NCBI RefSeq assembly: GCF_900541275.1
Contig: NZ_UQJH01000001.1
Coordinates: 186,001 to 250,000, forward strand
Length of the DNA stretch: 64,000 bases
Direction of reading: 5' to 3'
Origin: an uncultured Porphyromonas sp.
Lineage (GTDB): Bacteria; Bacteroidota; Bacteroidia; Bacteroidales; Porphyromonadaceae
Part shown: in pieces, positions 16,314-25,129 of the stretch
Layout of the letters: each line of letters starts with the position of its first letter
How positions within the stretch are numbered: the first letter of the stretch is position 1
Notes under the pieces: model-generated
What the model saw: only the letters and a program-made list of their open reading frames with translations
What the model was told of the DNA's origin: nothing
The model's database searches: none
Position numbers and translations under genes: made by a program

Positions 16314-18398
16314 ATGTCAAAATTCTTATCCCTTATGACCCTTGCGGCGACCGGAGCACTTATGCTATGCTCTCCGGTGAGTGCAACAACGGCAAGTGAG
16401 ACCGCCGGCGAGGGTAAAGTCTTCACCGCTGAGGCGATGCACAAGCTTTATCGCATCGGGGGCATCCAGCTCTCTCCGGACGGGAAGCACTTCATCTACA
16501 CCCGCACTATGGCTCAGCTCGAGCAGAATAACTTCTACTCCGAGATCATGGTCGGTGAGACTGGTAAGCCTGGTAGCGGACGAGCCATCCTCGGCAAGAA
16601 TGCCGGTCACTCTCCGATTTTCCTCGATGATCAGACGATTGCTTTTGTCTCCACAAAGGGCGATAAAGCTCAGATCGCTCTCTGCAACTTAGACGGCAGT
16701 AACCTCCGCGTGGTGTCGGACTATGACTTCGATGTGATCGACTTCCTTTACTCTCCCGATCGGAAGAAGGTGGTCGTCATCCGCGAGGTGATGCTCCCGG
16801 AGATCTCCAAGGAGGAGAACCCTGATCTCGGGAAGCAGACCGGGCATATCTACGACGACTTGATGTACAAGCATTGGGATGAGTGGAATGTCTCCGTGCC
16901 TCAGTCCTTCATCGCCACGGTAGGCACCGATGGCAATGTCTCCAAGGAGCTTCGCTCAATCCTCAATGAGGGCGAGCTCTTTGAGTTGCCGACCAAGCCC
17001 TTTGGCGGTACAGAGCAGCTGAGCTGGACCAAGGACAGCAAGCAGATCGCCTACTCGTGCCGTAAGAAGGTGGGCAAGGAATACGCTGTCTCGACCAATA
17101 CGGATATTTATCTCTTTGACCTCCAGAGTGGCAAGACGACTAACCTGACTGAGGGGATGATGGGCTACGATACCAATCCCACCTTCTCTCCCGACGGGAC
17201 TAAGCTCGCGTGGCTCAGTATGGAGCATGACGGCTGTGAATCGGACCTCCCGAGGATCTTCGTGATGGATATGAAGAGCGGGAAGAAGACCTTTGTCTCC
17301 AAGGACTATGAGTACTACCCACAGCAGCTGGGCTGGTGCTCTTGTGGTAAGAAGCTCCGCTTCGTTACCCCGGATCACGGCACGTCCAATCTCTTTAGCA
17401 TCAATATCGAGACCGGGAAGGCTGAGCAGATGACAAAGTACGATCTCGCCGATGTGACGGGTTTCGCAGGCGAGGGTAAGGAGATGCTCCTCACCATACA
17501 GTCGATGGCTGAGCCGACCTCCGCCTTTGCTTACGATGTAGCAAGGGGGGAGGCGACGAAGCTGACCCCTGACAATGATGCCTTCCTTGCTGACTATACC
17601 AATGTAACTGTACAGCGTCACATCGTCAAGACGACCGATGGCAAGGATATGATCACTTGGTTCATCCTGCCGCCCAACTTTGACCCCAGTAAAAAGTATC
17701 CCACCGTCCTCTTCTGCGAGGGAGGTCCACAGAGCCCGGTGACACAATTCTGGAGCTACCGCTGGAACTTCCGCACCTTTGCCTCCGCTGGCTTCATCAT
17801 GGTAGCGCCTAATCGTCGCGGCACCATCGGTAATGGTAAGGAGTGGACGGAGCAGATCTCCGGTGACTATGGTGGTCAGAATATCAAGGACTATCTCTCT
17901 GCGATCGACTATGCTGCCACACTGCCCTATGTGGATAAGGATCGGCTCGGTGCCACCGGTGCCAGCTATGGAGGATTCTCTGTCTACTATCTCGCCGGGC
18001 ACCATGAGGGCCGCTTCAAGGCGTTCGCTGCTCACGCCGGGATGTTCAATCTCGATGCGCAGTATCTGGAGACAGAGGAGCTCTGGTTTACCAACTGGGA
18101 CCTCGGTGGTCCCTTCTGGGAGACAGATAAGGAGCGAGTACGCAACTCTTACTCCTTCTCACCTCACCACTTCGTCGACAAGTGGGACACGCCGATCCTC
18201 TGCATCGCCGGTGGGTATGACTTCCGCATCCTCTACTCTCAGGGTATGCAGGCCTTCAACGCTGCTCAGCTGCGAGGCATCCCCTCTCGTATGCTTTACT
18301 TCCCCGACGAGAGCCACTGGATCCTGAAGCCACAGAATAGCGTCCTCTTCTATCGCACCTGGATCGACTGGATGAATAAGTGGCTCAATAAGAAGTAA
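16314..18398 (+). CDS. dpp5: Dipeptidyl-peptidase 5-like S9 serine protease
   Basis: A 694-residue secreted or periplasmic prolyl-oligopeptidase-family enzyme that removes dipeptides from peptide N-termini, providing nutrient peptides in asaccharolytic Porphyromonas. The signal peptide is about residues 1-24 (ending SPVSA), followed by a beta-propeller built from WD40-like TolB-type repeats (HFIYTR, SPDRKKVVV, SPDGTKLAW). The C-terminal alpha/beta hydrolase carries Ser551 in GASYGG, Asp636 in GGYDFR and His668 in DESHW. The 85- and 32-residue spacings equal those I recall for P. gingivalis DPP5 (Ser542/Asp627/His659). It is a monocistronic plus-strand gene flanked by minus operons, ending at a bidirectional terminator. 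Confidence 0.9.
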   Translation: MSKFLSLMTLAATGALMLCSPVSATTASETAGEGKVFTAEAMHKLYRIGGIQLSPDGKHFIYTRTMAQLEQNNFYSEIMVGETGKPGSGRAILGKNAGHSPIFLDDQTIAFVSTKGDKAQIALCNLDGSNLRVVSDYDFDVIDFLYSPDRKKVVVIREVMLPEISKEENPDLGKQTGHIYDDLMYKHWDEWNVSVPQSFIATVGTDGNVSKELRSILNEGELFELPTKPFGGTEQLSWTKDSKQIAYSCRKKVGKEYAVSTNTDIYLFDLQSGKTTNLTEGMMGYDTNPTFSPDGTKLAWLSMEHDGCESDLPRIFVMDMKSGKKTFVSKDYEYYPQQLGWCSCGKKLRFVTPDHGTSNLFSINIETGKAEQMTKYDLADVTGFAGEGKEMLLTIQSMAEPTSAFAYDVARGEATKLTPDNDAFLADYTNVTVQRHIVKTTDGKDMITWFILPPNFDPSKKYPTVLFCEGGPQSPVTQFWSYRWNFRTFASAGFIMVAPNRRGTIGNGKEWTEQISGDYGGQNIKDYLSAIDYAATLPYVDKDRLGATGASYGGFSVYYLAGHHEGRFKAFAAHAGMFNLDAQYLETEELWFTNWDLGGPFWETDKERVRNSYSFSPHHFVDKWDTPILCIAGGYDFRILYSQGMQAFNAAQLRGIPSRMLYFPDESHWILKPQNSVLFYRTWIDWMNKWLNKK

Positions 18399-18415
18399 CA
18401 CGAGCCCTACAAAGC

Positions 18416-18456
18416 AAAAGAGAGGCTGCCCGATCATCTCGGACAGCCTCTCTTGT
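18416..18456. terminator. Bidirectional rho-independent terminator between dpp5 and the pseudouridine synthase gene
   Basis: A 16-bp stem with a single C/A mismatch (18418-18433 with 18439-18454, loop TCATC) has AAGAGAGGCTG at its base. U-rich tracts follow on both strands (CTCTTGTATT on plus, CTCTTTTGCTTT on minus). It sits between two convergent genes ending at 18398 and 18458. Confidence 0.85.
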
Positions 18457-18457
18457 A

Positions 18458-19135
18458 TTATAGGTCTCGGACAGGATCCCAGACGGGGGTGGAGGGAAGT
18501 GGGGCAGTGAAGGTGATCGGCTCCCGTCGGACCGGGTGGATCAGCGTGAGTGAGCGGGCGTGGAGAGCTATGGACGCATCTGGGAGGGGGTGAGAGGCGC
18601 CATACTTGACATCACCGACGATCGGGCAGCCTATGGCTGCCAGCTGGGCACGGATCTGGTGATGCCGTCCGGTGTGGAGGTGGATCTCCAGTAGCGTCTG
18701 CCCTTCGGTAGGCTGAGCCACCACTCGATACTCCAGCACCGCCTCCTTCGACTCCTTTGTCCCCACGCGGACCGAGTAGCTCTTATTTTGATCCCTATTG
18801 CGAAGGAGATGGTGGGTCAGAGTGGCAACAGGACGCTCCGGGCGTCCCTCGACAAGGGCGAGGTAGACCTTCTCAAGGTCGTCCCTACGGCGAAAGGCGT
18901 CATTGAGTCGGGTGAGTGCCTTGCTGGTGCGAGCGAAGAGCACCACCCCGCTCACCGGTCGGTCTAGTCGGTGTGCCACCCCGAGGAAGACAGCACCGGG
19001 TTTCTTGTATTTCTCCTTTATATAGGCTTTACAGGTCTCTACAAGTGGTTCATCCCCGGTACGGTCCCCCTGTACGATCTCACCGGGAGCCTTGGAGACA
19101 GCGAGCAGGTGGTTGTCCTCGTAGAGTACCTCCAT
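18458..19135 (-). CDS. RluA-family 23S rRNA/tRNA pseudouridine synthase
   Basis: A 225-residue pseudouridine synthase without an S4 domain. Catalytic Asp58 lies in HRLDRPVSG, and further family motifs are LEIHLHTGRHHQIRAQLA and GDVKYGA. The start at 19135 (MEVLYEDNHLLAVSKAPGE) matches the family. An in-frame start further upstream at 19231 would run into fabG and adds unrelated residues. Members isomerise specific uridines in rRNA or tRNA; the target is not evident. It starts 4 bp after fabG and ends at the bidirectional terminator shared with dpp5. Confidence 0.9.
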   Translation of the reverse strand: MEVLYEDNHLLAVSKAPGEIVQGDRTGDEPLVETCKAYIKEKYKKPGAVFLGVAHRLDRPVSGVVLFARTSKALTRLNDAFRRRDDLEKVYLALVEGRPERPVATLTHHLLRNRDQNKSYSVRVGTKESKEAVLEYRVVAQPTEGQTLLEIHLHTGRHHQIRAQLAAIGCPIVGDVKYGASHPLPDASIALHARSLTLIHPVRREPITFTAPLPSTPVWDPVRDL

Positions 19136-19139
19136 CGGA

Positions 19140-19889
19140 TCAGAGTGCCATACCGCCACAGACCTGCAGCACCTGTCCGGTGATGTAGGAGGCGTCATCA
19201 GAGAGGAGGAAGGCAACTGCTCGGGCAACATCCTCCGGAGTGCCTGCCCGACGAAGCGGGATCTCTGCAGTCCACGCCTTCGTCTGCTCCTCGCTTAGCT
19301 GAGAGGTCATATCAGTCAGGATAAATCCGGGTGCGACCGCATTCACCCGGATGCCGCGACTGCCCACCTCCTTGGCGAGCGACTTCGTGAAGCCTACGAT
19401 CCCGGCTTTGGAGGCGGAGTAATTGGTCTGACCGGCATTGCCGTGGAGACCAACGACCGAGGAGAGGCTGACGATGGATCCGCTGCGAGCGCGGATCATA
19501 GTGGGGAGTAGGGCAGAGGTGACATTGAAGACACTCTTCAGATTTGCACCGATAACGCTGTCCCACTGCTCCTCGTCCATGCGCATCAGGAGTCCATCGC
19601 GAGTGATACCGGCATTATTAACTAAGTAATCAATGGTGCCGAAGTCTCTGAGCACGTCAGCGACAAAGACCTTGGCTGCCTCGTGGTCTGCAGCATCAAG
19701 AGCGTAGGCCTTGGCCTCCACTCCCATTCCACGGAGCTCCTCCTCGAGAGAGGTAGTATTGGCATTGAGAGATCTGCCACAGAAGGCTATTTGGACGCCT
19801 CTCGAGGCAAGCTCAATACAGATGGCGCGACCGATGCCACGGCTTCCACCGGTGACGATGGCAGTCTTGTGAGTCTGAGTAGTAGTCAT
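19140..19889 (-). CDS. fabG: 3-oxoacyl-[acyl-carrier-protein] reductase
   Basis: A short-chain dehydrogenase, 249 residues from the start at 19889, that reduces 3-oxoacyl-ACP with NADPH in each fatty-acid elongation cycle. The cofactor motif GGSRGIG is at 14-20. The catalytic tetrad is visible as Asn116, Ser144, Tyr157 and Lys161 (NYSASKAG), and the typical NNAGITRDG is near 91. The ORF could open at 19925, but that would overlap the TetR gene; MTTTQTHKTAIVTGG is the better start. It follows tetR by 13 bp in the fabH-era-der-tetR-fabG cluster, which supports the FabG call over other SDRs. Confidence 0.92.
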   Translation of the reverse strand: MTTTQTHKTAIVTGGSRGIGRAICIELASRGVQIAFCGRSLNANTTSLEEELRGMGVEAKAYALDAADHEAAKVFVADVLRDFGTIDYLVNNAGITRDGLLMRMDEEQWDSVIGANLKSVFNVTSALLPTMIRARSGSIVSLSSVVGLHGNAGQTNYSASKAGIVGFTKSLAKEVGSRGIRVNAVAPGFILTDMTSQLSEEQTKAWTAEIPLRRAGTPEDVARAVAFLLSDDASYITGQVLQVCGGMAL

Positions 19890-19902
19890 ATCGTGTATTG
19901 GA

Positions 19903-20541
19903 TTATTCTTTGTCCTCTGTCTCATTACCTATCCCCTTGAGGATAAGGTCGTAGACGATAAAGTAGGTGCGCATGAGCGACTCCCGTGAGCGTCCCAGCT
20001 GCCCCCGGATGTAGGGTACCTCGAGCCCCTTAAGGCAGGCGTGCAGGAGCATCGTGGTGCGGGTCGGGTCAATGGTGGGGCGAAAGTAGCCCCCTGCAAT
20101 CCCCTCCTGAAGCATCTGGCGGATGAGGCGTCGCTCGAGTACATCGAAGCGCACTCTGGCCCGCTCGAGGGTGGCTATGTCATTGAAGAACTCAGCCTCT
20201 AGTGTCCCATTCCACATTACTACGTTATTGATCATCTCCTCACGGCGACCTATGTAGCGCATAAGTTTCTCCGGTGTGGGGACGGGCTGATTAACAAACT
20301 TCTCCAGCTCGCTGTAGAGGAAGTCAAACTCCTCCTTGATCACCTCCAAGTAAATGTCCTCCTTGGTGCTGAAGTAAGTGTAAAGGGTTCGACGACTCTT
20401 GCCGGCACTCCTGGCGATGCCATTCATCGTCGTGTCACGGAAGCCCAGCGAGGCGAAGAGGTCTCGAGCTACCTTGACGAAGTGCTGTCGAGTCCGCTCC
20501 GCCGTTGCTGTACGACGTTTCCGTTTCTTTACCTCAGCCAT
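19903..20541 (-). CDS. TetR/AcrR-family transcriptional regulator
   Basis: A 212-residue TetR-type repressor. The N-terminal HTH spans about residues 16-60 (FASLGFRDTTMNGIARSAG, then RTLYTYFSTKEDIYLEV). A helical ligand/dimerisation domain follows with no recognisable binding signature. A GTG at 20550, overlapping the der stop as GTGA, is an alternative start; the ATG at 20541 is preferred. A Lys/Arg-rich N-terminus precedes the HTH. It lies between der and fabG in a fatty-acid-synthesis cluster, so control of fab genes in response to acyl species is plausible but unproven. Confidence 0.88.
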   Translation of the reverse strand: MAEVKKRKRRTATAERTRQHFVKVARDLFASLGFRDTTMNGIARSAGKSRRTLYTYFSTKEDIYLEVIKEEFDFLYSELEKFVNQPVPTPEKLMRYIGRREEMINNVVMWNGTLEAEFFNDIATLERARVRFDVLERRLIRQMLQEGIAGGYFRPTIDPTRTTMLLHACLKGLEVPYIRGQLGRSRESLMRTYFIVYDLILKGIGNETEDKE

Positions 20542-20546
20542 TGGGG

Positions 20547-21869
20547 TCACTTCTCTCGGAAGAAGATGTTGATCGGGGTGCCACTGAAGTCCCAGTTGGC
20601 CCGTATCTTATTCTCAAGGAAGCGCTTGTAAGGCTCTTTGATCCACTGTGGCAGGTTGCAGAAAAAGACAAAGCTCGGGACAGTAACACCGGGGAGCATG
20701 GTGATGTACTTGATCTTGATCATCTTTCCCTTGATCATTGGGGGCGGGGTGGCGCCTATGATAGGGAGGAGTACCTTATTGAGCTGACCGGTGGAGATGC
20801 GAGTCTTCCGCTTGGCATAGATCTCCTCAGCGAGGTCAAGGATCTTAAGTACCCTTTGCCTCGTCAGGGCGGAGATGAAAAGGATCGGGAAGTCGGTGAA
20901 TGGAGCCAGTCGGGCGCAGATGGCTGCCTTGTAGGTCTCCATTACTTCCTTCCCTTTCTCCTCGATCAGGTCCCACTTATTGACACAGACGATGAGTCCC
21001 TTGTTATTCTTCCGGACGATGGAGTAGACATTGACATCAACGGCCTCAATGCCTTGGGTGGCGTCAAGCATTAGGACGCAGACGTCAGAATTCTCTATCG
21101 CTGTGATGCTACGGAGTACCGAGTAGTACTCGATGTCCTCGCTCACCTTCCTCTTCTCCCTCACACCAGCGGTGTCCACGAGGAGGAGGTTGTGGCCAAA
21201 GCGATCATAATGAGTGTAGATGGAGTCCCTCGTGGTGCCGGAGACATCGGTCACAATGTGGCGATCCTCATCCAATAGTGTATTAACTAAGGTGGACTTA
21301 CCGGCATTGGGACGGCCAACGATGGCGAGACGAAGCATATCCGGTACCTTCTCCTCCTCGACGCTATCTTCCGGAAGCATCGAGACCAGGGCGTCGAGGA
21401 AGTCACCCGTGCCGGCGCCATTGGTGGCAGAGATTGGGTAGGGGTCCCCGAGTGAGAGGGCGTAAAACTCCGCAGCGTAGGCATCCATAGTAAAGTTGTC
21501 AGCCTTATTTGCCACCACCATAAGTGGCTTGTCTGTGCGACGAAGCATATTCGCAATCTCCATATCCAGTGGAGTGAGTCCCTCCTTCACATCGACGAGG
21601 AAGACGATCAGATCAGCCTCTGCAAGACCCATCTCTACCTGCTTATTGATGGCGGACTCAAAGGTCTCATCACTCTGACCGACCCAGCCACCAGTGTCGA
21701 CTATGCTGAAGGAGCGCCCCTGCCACTCGCAGCGACCATACTGACGGTCACGGGTAGTGCCGGGGGTGTCGGAGACGATCGCTGTCCGGGACTCGGTGAG
21801 GCGATTGAAGAGGGTGGACTTGCCGACATTGGGTCGGCCGACAAGTGCTACCAGTTTGCTATTGGCCAT
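20547..21869 (-). CDS. der: Ribosome biogenesis GTPase Der
   Basis: Der (EngA) has two tandem GTPase domains and a C-terminal KH-like domain and is needed for 50S assembly. The first P-loop GRPNVGKS is at 11-18, with DTPG near 34 and NKAD near 121. The second P-loop GRPNAGKS is at 185-192, with its own DTAG (LLVDTAGVREKRK) and NKWD. The last 100 residues carry the KH-like region ending in GTPINIFFREK. The length of 440 residues is typical. It follows era by 44 bp and overlaps or abuts tetR. Confidence 0.97.
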   Translation of the reverse strand: MANSKLVALVGRPNVGKSTLFNRLTESRTAIVSDTPGTTRDRQYGRCEWQGRSFSIVDTGGWVGQSDETFESAINKQVEMGLAEADLIVFLVDVKEGLTPLDMEIANMLRRTDKPLMVVANKADNFTMDAYAAEFYALSLGDPYPISATNGAGTGDFLDALVSMLPEDSVEEEKVPDMLRLAIVGRPNAGKSTLVNTLLDEDRHIVTDVSGTTRDSIYTHYDRFGHNLLLVDTAGVREKRKVSEDIEYYSVLRSITAIENSDVCVLMLDATQGIEAVDVNVYSIVRKNNKGLIVCVNKWDLIEEKGKEVMETYKAAICARLAPFTDFPILFISALTRQRVLKILDLAEEIYAKRKTRISTGQLNKVLLPIIGATPPPMIKGKMIKIKYITMLPGVTVPSFVFFCNLPQWIKEPYKRFLENKIRANWDFSGTPINIFFREK

Positions 21870-21913
21870 AGGGTGTATCTGTCTATTGTGTTATCGGTAG
21901 TGAAATAGGTTAC

Positions 21914-22816
21914 TCAGTTCTTGGACTCGTAACCGAAGGATCGGAGTGCCCGATCGCTGTTGCGCCAGTCATCGGAGACCCCCACTTCGAGGCGGAGGAA
22001 GATCTTCTTCCCGAAGAACCTCTCTAAGTTGCGCCGAGCAAGGGTAGAGACTTTCTTAAGCGCTATGCCACCCTTGCCGATGATGATCCCCTTCTGGGAC
22101 TCTCGCTCGACAAAGATTGTCCCTGTGATGCGTATCAGATCATCGGACTCCTTGAAGGACTCTATCGCAACCTCGCAAGAGTATGGAACCTCCTCCCTGT
22201 AGTAGAGGAAGATCTTTTCGCGGATAATTTCCGAGACAAAAAAGCGCGCCGGTCGGTCCGTCAGTGCGTCCTCATCAAAGTAAGGGGGCGCCACTGGGAG
22301 CAGCTCGGGGATGCGCTCCTTGAGATAAGGGATACCGGCCCCATGCAGAGCAGCGAGAGGGAGGATCTCAGTGGCATTGGGAAGCCTGTCTCTCCAGCTC
22401 TCTATAAGTGCTGCCAGCTCATCCTGACTCATAAGATCCGCCTTATTGATCAGGATGAGGACGGGGATGTCAAGCTTAGCCACTTGAGCGACGAAGTCCG
22501 CATTCTTGTCCGCCTGCTCAATGGTATCTGTGACATAAAGAAGGATATCGGCATCCTCAAGGGCACTGCGTGAGAAGGAGAGCATATCCTCCTGCATACG
22601 ATACTTGGGCTTAAGCACCCCCGGAGTGTCACTATAGACGATCTGCATACGATCGCTATTGACGATGCCGATAATGCGGTGCCTCGTCGTCTGCGACTTA
22701 TTGGTGATGATGCTGAGTCGGTCCCCTACCAGCTGATTCATTAGGGTAGACTTGCCGACATTGGGATTGCCAACGATGTTGACGAAGCCGCTCTTGAAGT
22801 TTTCTATCTTATCCAT
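21914..22816 (-). CDS. era: GTPase Era
   Basis: Era binds the 3' end of 16S rRNA and assists 30S maturation. From the start at 22816 it has 300 residues. The P-loop GNPNVGKS is at 16-23, followed by DTPG (YSDTPGVLKPK), NKAD (LINKADLMS) and a C-terminal KH domain with GIIIGKGGIALKKV. An upstream in-frame start at 22855 lies within fabH and adds 13 non-conserved residues. The gene is 11 bp after fabH and 44 bp before der, the conserved Bacteroidetes fabH-era-der order. The rpmF/DUF177 genes often found before fabH are not here. Confidence 0.96.
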   Translation of the reverse strand: MDKIENFKSGFVNIVGNPNVGKSTLMNQLVGDRLSIITNKSQTTRHRIIGIVNSDRMQIVYSDTPGVLKPKYRMQEDMLSFSRSALEDADILLYVTDTIEQADKNADFVAQVAKLDIPVLILINKADLMSQDELAALIESWRDRLPNATEILPLAALHGAGIPYLKERIPELLPVAPPYFDEDALTDRPARFFVSEIIREKIFLYYREEVPYSCEVAIESFKESDDLIRITGTIFVERESQKGIIIGKGGIALKKVSTLARRNLERFFGKKIFLRLEVGVSDDWRNSDRALRSFGYESKN

Positions 22817-22827
22817 CTCTATCACTC

Positions 22828-23841
22828 TTACACCTCCGGTGTGTCGTAAGCCCACTTAAGTAAGGCCGTTCCATAGGTGAGACCAGCCCCAAAGGCGGTC
22901 ATTACTATATTATCTCCTCTTCGTATCTGCTTCTCACACTCACTGAGTACAATGGGTATAGATGAGGATGAGGTGTTGCCACAGTGCCCGATATTGACTA
23001 ACAGTCGATCCATCGGTAGCTCAAGACGCTCAGCTACAGCACTCATAATCCTGAGATTGGCTTGGTGAGGAACCACCCATGCCACTTGATCCTTGGTGAG
23101 ACCATTTCGTAAGAGCACCTCCTGCGACGTCTCACCCATAGTCGAGACAGCGCACTTGAAGATCACTCTCCCATTCATCTTGATGAAGTGCTCCCCATTC
23201 TCAATCGTCTCATGCGAGGCGGGTCGGGCGGAGCCTCCTGCAGGGATGATCAAGTCATCGCGGTGACCGATATTCTTATTCCCGATCAGGACGTCTATCA
23301 CCCCCACCTCGTCCTCCGTTGGCTCGATAAGTGTCGCTGCACCACCATCGCCGAAGAGGGGGAGGGTCGACCGATCAGAGGGGTTGGCAAAGTAGCTATT
23401 CTTCTCTGCTGTCACCAGAAGGATCTTACGATACAGCCCACTCTCGACTAAGCCTCGAGCAATCTGCAACCCGAAGATAAATCCGCTACATGCAGCCTGA
23501 AAGTCGTAGCAAGGCACGCCATCCGGGATCCCCGCCTCGGCCGCTATGATGGATGCAGTTGATGGGAAGATGTAGTCCGGGGAGTTAGTGGAGCAGATCA
23601 CCATATCTATCGTCGATAGATCCATTGGGTGGCGTCTTACCAAGTTACGGATCGCCTCTACGCCCAGCAAAGAGGCTCCCTCAGTGCGGTCTCTCAGTAT
23701 GTGACGCTGATGGATGCCGACGCGTGTCGTGATCCACTCGTCTGAGGTGTCAACCATCTTGGCAATGTCGTCATTGGTCAATATATCCTTGGGCAGATAG
23801 TGTCCAATGGCAGTGATAGCAGCTCTGAGGTGCTTTGTCAT
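22828..23841 (-). CDS. fabH: Beta-ketoacyl-ACP synthase III
   Basis: FabH condenses acyl-CoA with malonyl-ACP to start fatty-acid synthesis and sets the branched or straight primer. The 337-residue protein shows the catalytic triad Cys118 (QAACSGF), His259 (VVPHQANLRI) and Asn289 (GHCGNTSS). The N-terminus contains the typical ATGHYLP-like AIGHYLPKDILTN. It is the first gene of a six-gene cluster through era, der, tetR, fabG and the pseudouridine synthase. A TAnnTTTG box lies about 84 bp upstream. Confidence 0.96.
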   Translation of the reverse strand: MTKHLRAAITAIGHYLPKDILTNDDIAKMVDTSDEWITTRVGIHQRHILRDRTEGASLLGVEAIRNLVRRHPMDLSTIDMVICSTNSPDYIFPSTASIIAAEAGIPDGVPCYDFQAACSGFIFGLQIARGLVESGLYRKILLVTAEKNSYFANPSDRSTLPLFGDGGAATLIEPTEDEVGVIDVLIGNKNIGHRDDLIIPAGGSARPASHETIENGEHFIKMNGRVIFKCAVSTMGETSQEVLLRNGLTKDQVAWVVPHQANLRIMSAVAERLELPMDRLLVNIGHCGNTSSSSIPIVLSECEKQIRRGDNIVMTAFGAGLTYGTALLKWAYDTPEV

Positions 23842-23924
23842 ATAATGCTATAGTGTGTACGTCTGTGCCGGAGGAAGGGAAAGGCACAAGTGTGCAATTG
23901 GCAAAACCTTCCCCTTTACAACGC

Positions 23925-23932
23925 CAAAGGTA
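23925..23932 (-). promoter_or_regulatory. Bacteroidetes-type -7 box (TACCTTTG) for the fabH operon
   Basis: TACCTTTG on the minus strand, 84 bp upstream of the fabH ATG, in a region with no gene between fabH and the HTH regulator. No well-spaced -33 TTTG is seen. Confidence 0.45.
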
Positions 23933-24070
23933 CAAATTTCTCATCTTATCTGATGAGTGTGCAATTTGCTTCCCCACACCACGTCCCGATGAGTATGTAT
24001 AGAGGACAAGAATCGATCAAAAGACGCTCTCTGTCGTGCTTAGCTTTGCAAAGAGCATCCAGCGATAGCG

Positions 24071-24553
24071 TCACTGAGGGTCGATCGGGAGATCGCCTGG
24101 GCGTGAGGGGTAGAGTGTCTCGTAGGTATTGTCGTCATAGTAGATGATGACCCTCTGTACCCGCCTGACAGACACCTTCTCAAAAGGACCGAGTGAAGGA
24201 AGACTCCTTCTCTCAGTAGGTGCTTTTTCAGAGCCCGTCTGGGGCTCGGAAGTTGGTCCTGTAGTGGAGTCCGTCGCTACTGTAACACCTGGAAAGAGGG
24301 GGATCGTGGAGCTCCTCGCTCGCTCCTCACTATAGGCCTCAGTCCACATAGAGCCATTGCCATGTATGAGCCAGTCGGACTCGTACTGGGGGTACGTGCT
24401 GAGTATCTTCGTGATTACCTCCATACTGGGATTATTTCTCCCTGTAAGTACGTGATTCAGCGTCGATGTATTGATGCCGGTAGACTCTGCGAAGGCGGCT
24501 TGGGTGACTCCCTCGGTCTCTATCATTAGCTTAATTCTGTCCCTTATATCCAT
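24071..24553 (-). CDS. XRE-type helix-turn-helix regulator
   Basis: A 160-residue DNA-binding protein. Residues about 4-60 form an HTH_3 domain (VTQAAFAESTGINTSTLNHVL as recognition region, then TGRNNPSMEVITKIL). A low-complexity linker rich in Ser, Thr, Pro and Glu (about 75-120) follows. A conserved-looking C-terminus, RRVQRVIIYYDDNTYETLYP, is shared with many Bacteroidetes regulators of this type. There is no peptidase or ligand domain, so it is not LexA-like. It is a monocistronic gene divergent from pyrK, with an unusually AT-rich upstream region. The regulon is unknown; autoregulation or control of pyrKD is possible. Confidence 0.85.
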   Translation of the reverse strand: MDIRDRIKLMIETEGVTQAAFAESTGINTSTLNHVLTGRNNPSMEVITKILSTYPQYESDWLIHGNGSMWTEAYSEERARSSTIPLFPGVTVATDSTTGPTSEPQTGSEKAPTERRSLPSLGPFEKVSVRRVQRVIIYYDDNTYETLYPSRPGDLPIDPQ

Positions 24554-24604
24554 ATATAAATGTGTAGCTTACGTCCGGGGTCGTATATATCCACGTCCAC
24601 TATG

Positions 24605-24612
24605 CAAATATA
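24605..24612 (-). promoter_or_regulatory. Bacteroidetes-type -7 box (TATATTTG) for the HTH regulator
   Basis: TATATTTG on the minus strand matches TAnnTTTG, 51 bp before the regulator's ATG. A TTG lies 16 bp upstream of it, slightly short of the usual -33 spacing. Confidence 0.45.
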
Positions 24613-25057
24613 TATGTAAATATCGATACAATCCCACTTGTATGGGTGGATTAACGATCACAAGCATCAATGTATGTGTGCAGTCACTTAGAATAGTGTC
24701 AATGGTTATGTGATTAAATTAATGGTTTTCAAGATTCTATACTTCATAGAAACGTACTGCACAGTCACTCCGATGGCTGCGTAATCCGTGTAGGCTAGAT
24801 TAATTCTAAACATTCGTCTGTAATTTAATGGTATTCATAGTTATGCGTCATATGATCGTGCGACTGTTCCCTGTAGATATTAGGGACTCAACTGTTCCAC
24901 GATCGTATGCATTCGATCGCACGACACTGAGATCCATCCATACCAAATATCTAAATGTATACGTACAGTGGTTTGTATGCATGTATATATCAGTTTACTT
25001 ATGTGGATATCCGAGTGATTTCTATAGCGGGAGTGTGGAGAGATAAGGTAATAATCG

Positions 25058-25065
25058 TAAATTTG
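25058..25065 (+). promoter_or_regulatory. Bacteroidetes-type -7 box (TAAATTTG) for pyrK-pyrD
   Basis: TAAATTTG matches TAnnTTTG, 64 bp before the pyrK ATG (55 bp before the alternative GTG). No clear -33 element is visible. Confidence 0.45.
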
Positions 25066-25129
25066 GGAGTATGAGATGAACCTTGAATAGAGATCACAAG
25101 AGACGTGTGGGGGAGACATTGTGAAATAT

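Larger units (their letters stand above)
24554..25129. other. 576-bp AT-rich divergent intergenic region
   Basis: No gene is seen here. Its composition is markedly AT-rich compared with neighbours, with many TATATA, ATGTATAC and TATGCATG strings. It holds the HTH gene's -7 box (24605-24612), the pyrK -7 box (25058-25065), an 8-bp inverted repeat TCGTGCGA (24856-24863) / TCGCACGA (24917-24924), and an 8-bp direct repeat ACTGTTCC (24863-24870 and 24891-24898). The triple-palindrome element is absent here. Confidence 0.65.

Noticed and set aside
16956..18035. A 359-codon open frame on the minus strand inside dpp5
   Set aside because: It lies entirely antisense to a well-supported gene, has no recognisable motif, and long antisense frames are common in GC-rich codon usage. 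It is treated as a shadow.
24071..24553. HTH regulator as part of a prophage
   Set aside because: No phage structural, integrase or replication genes are nearby; the C-terminal sequence resembles chromosomal Bacteroidetes regulators.
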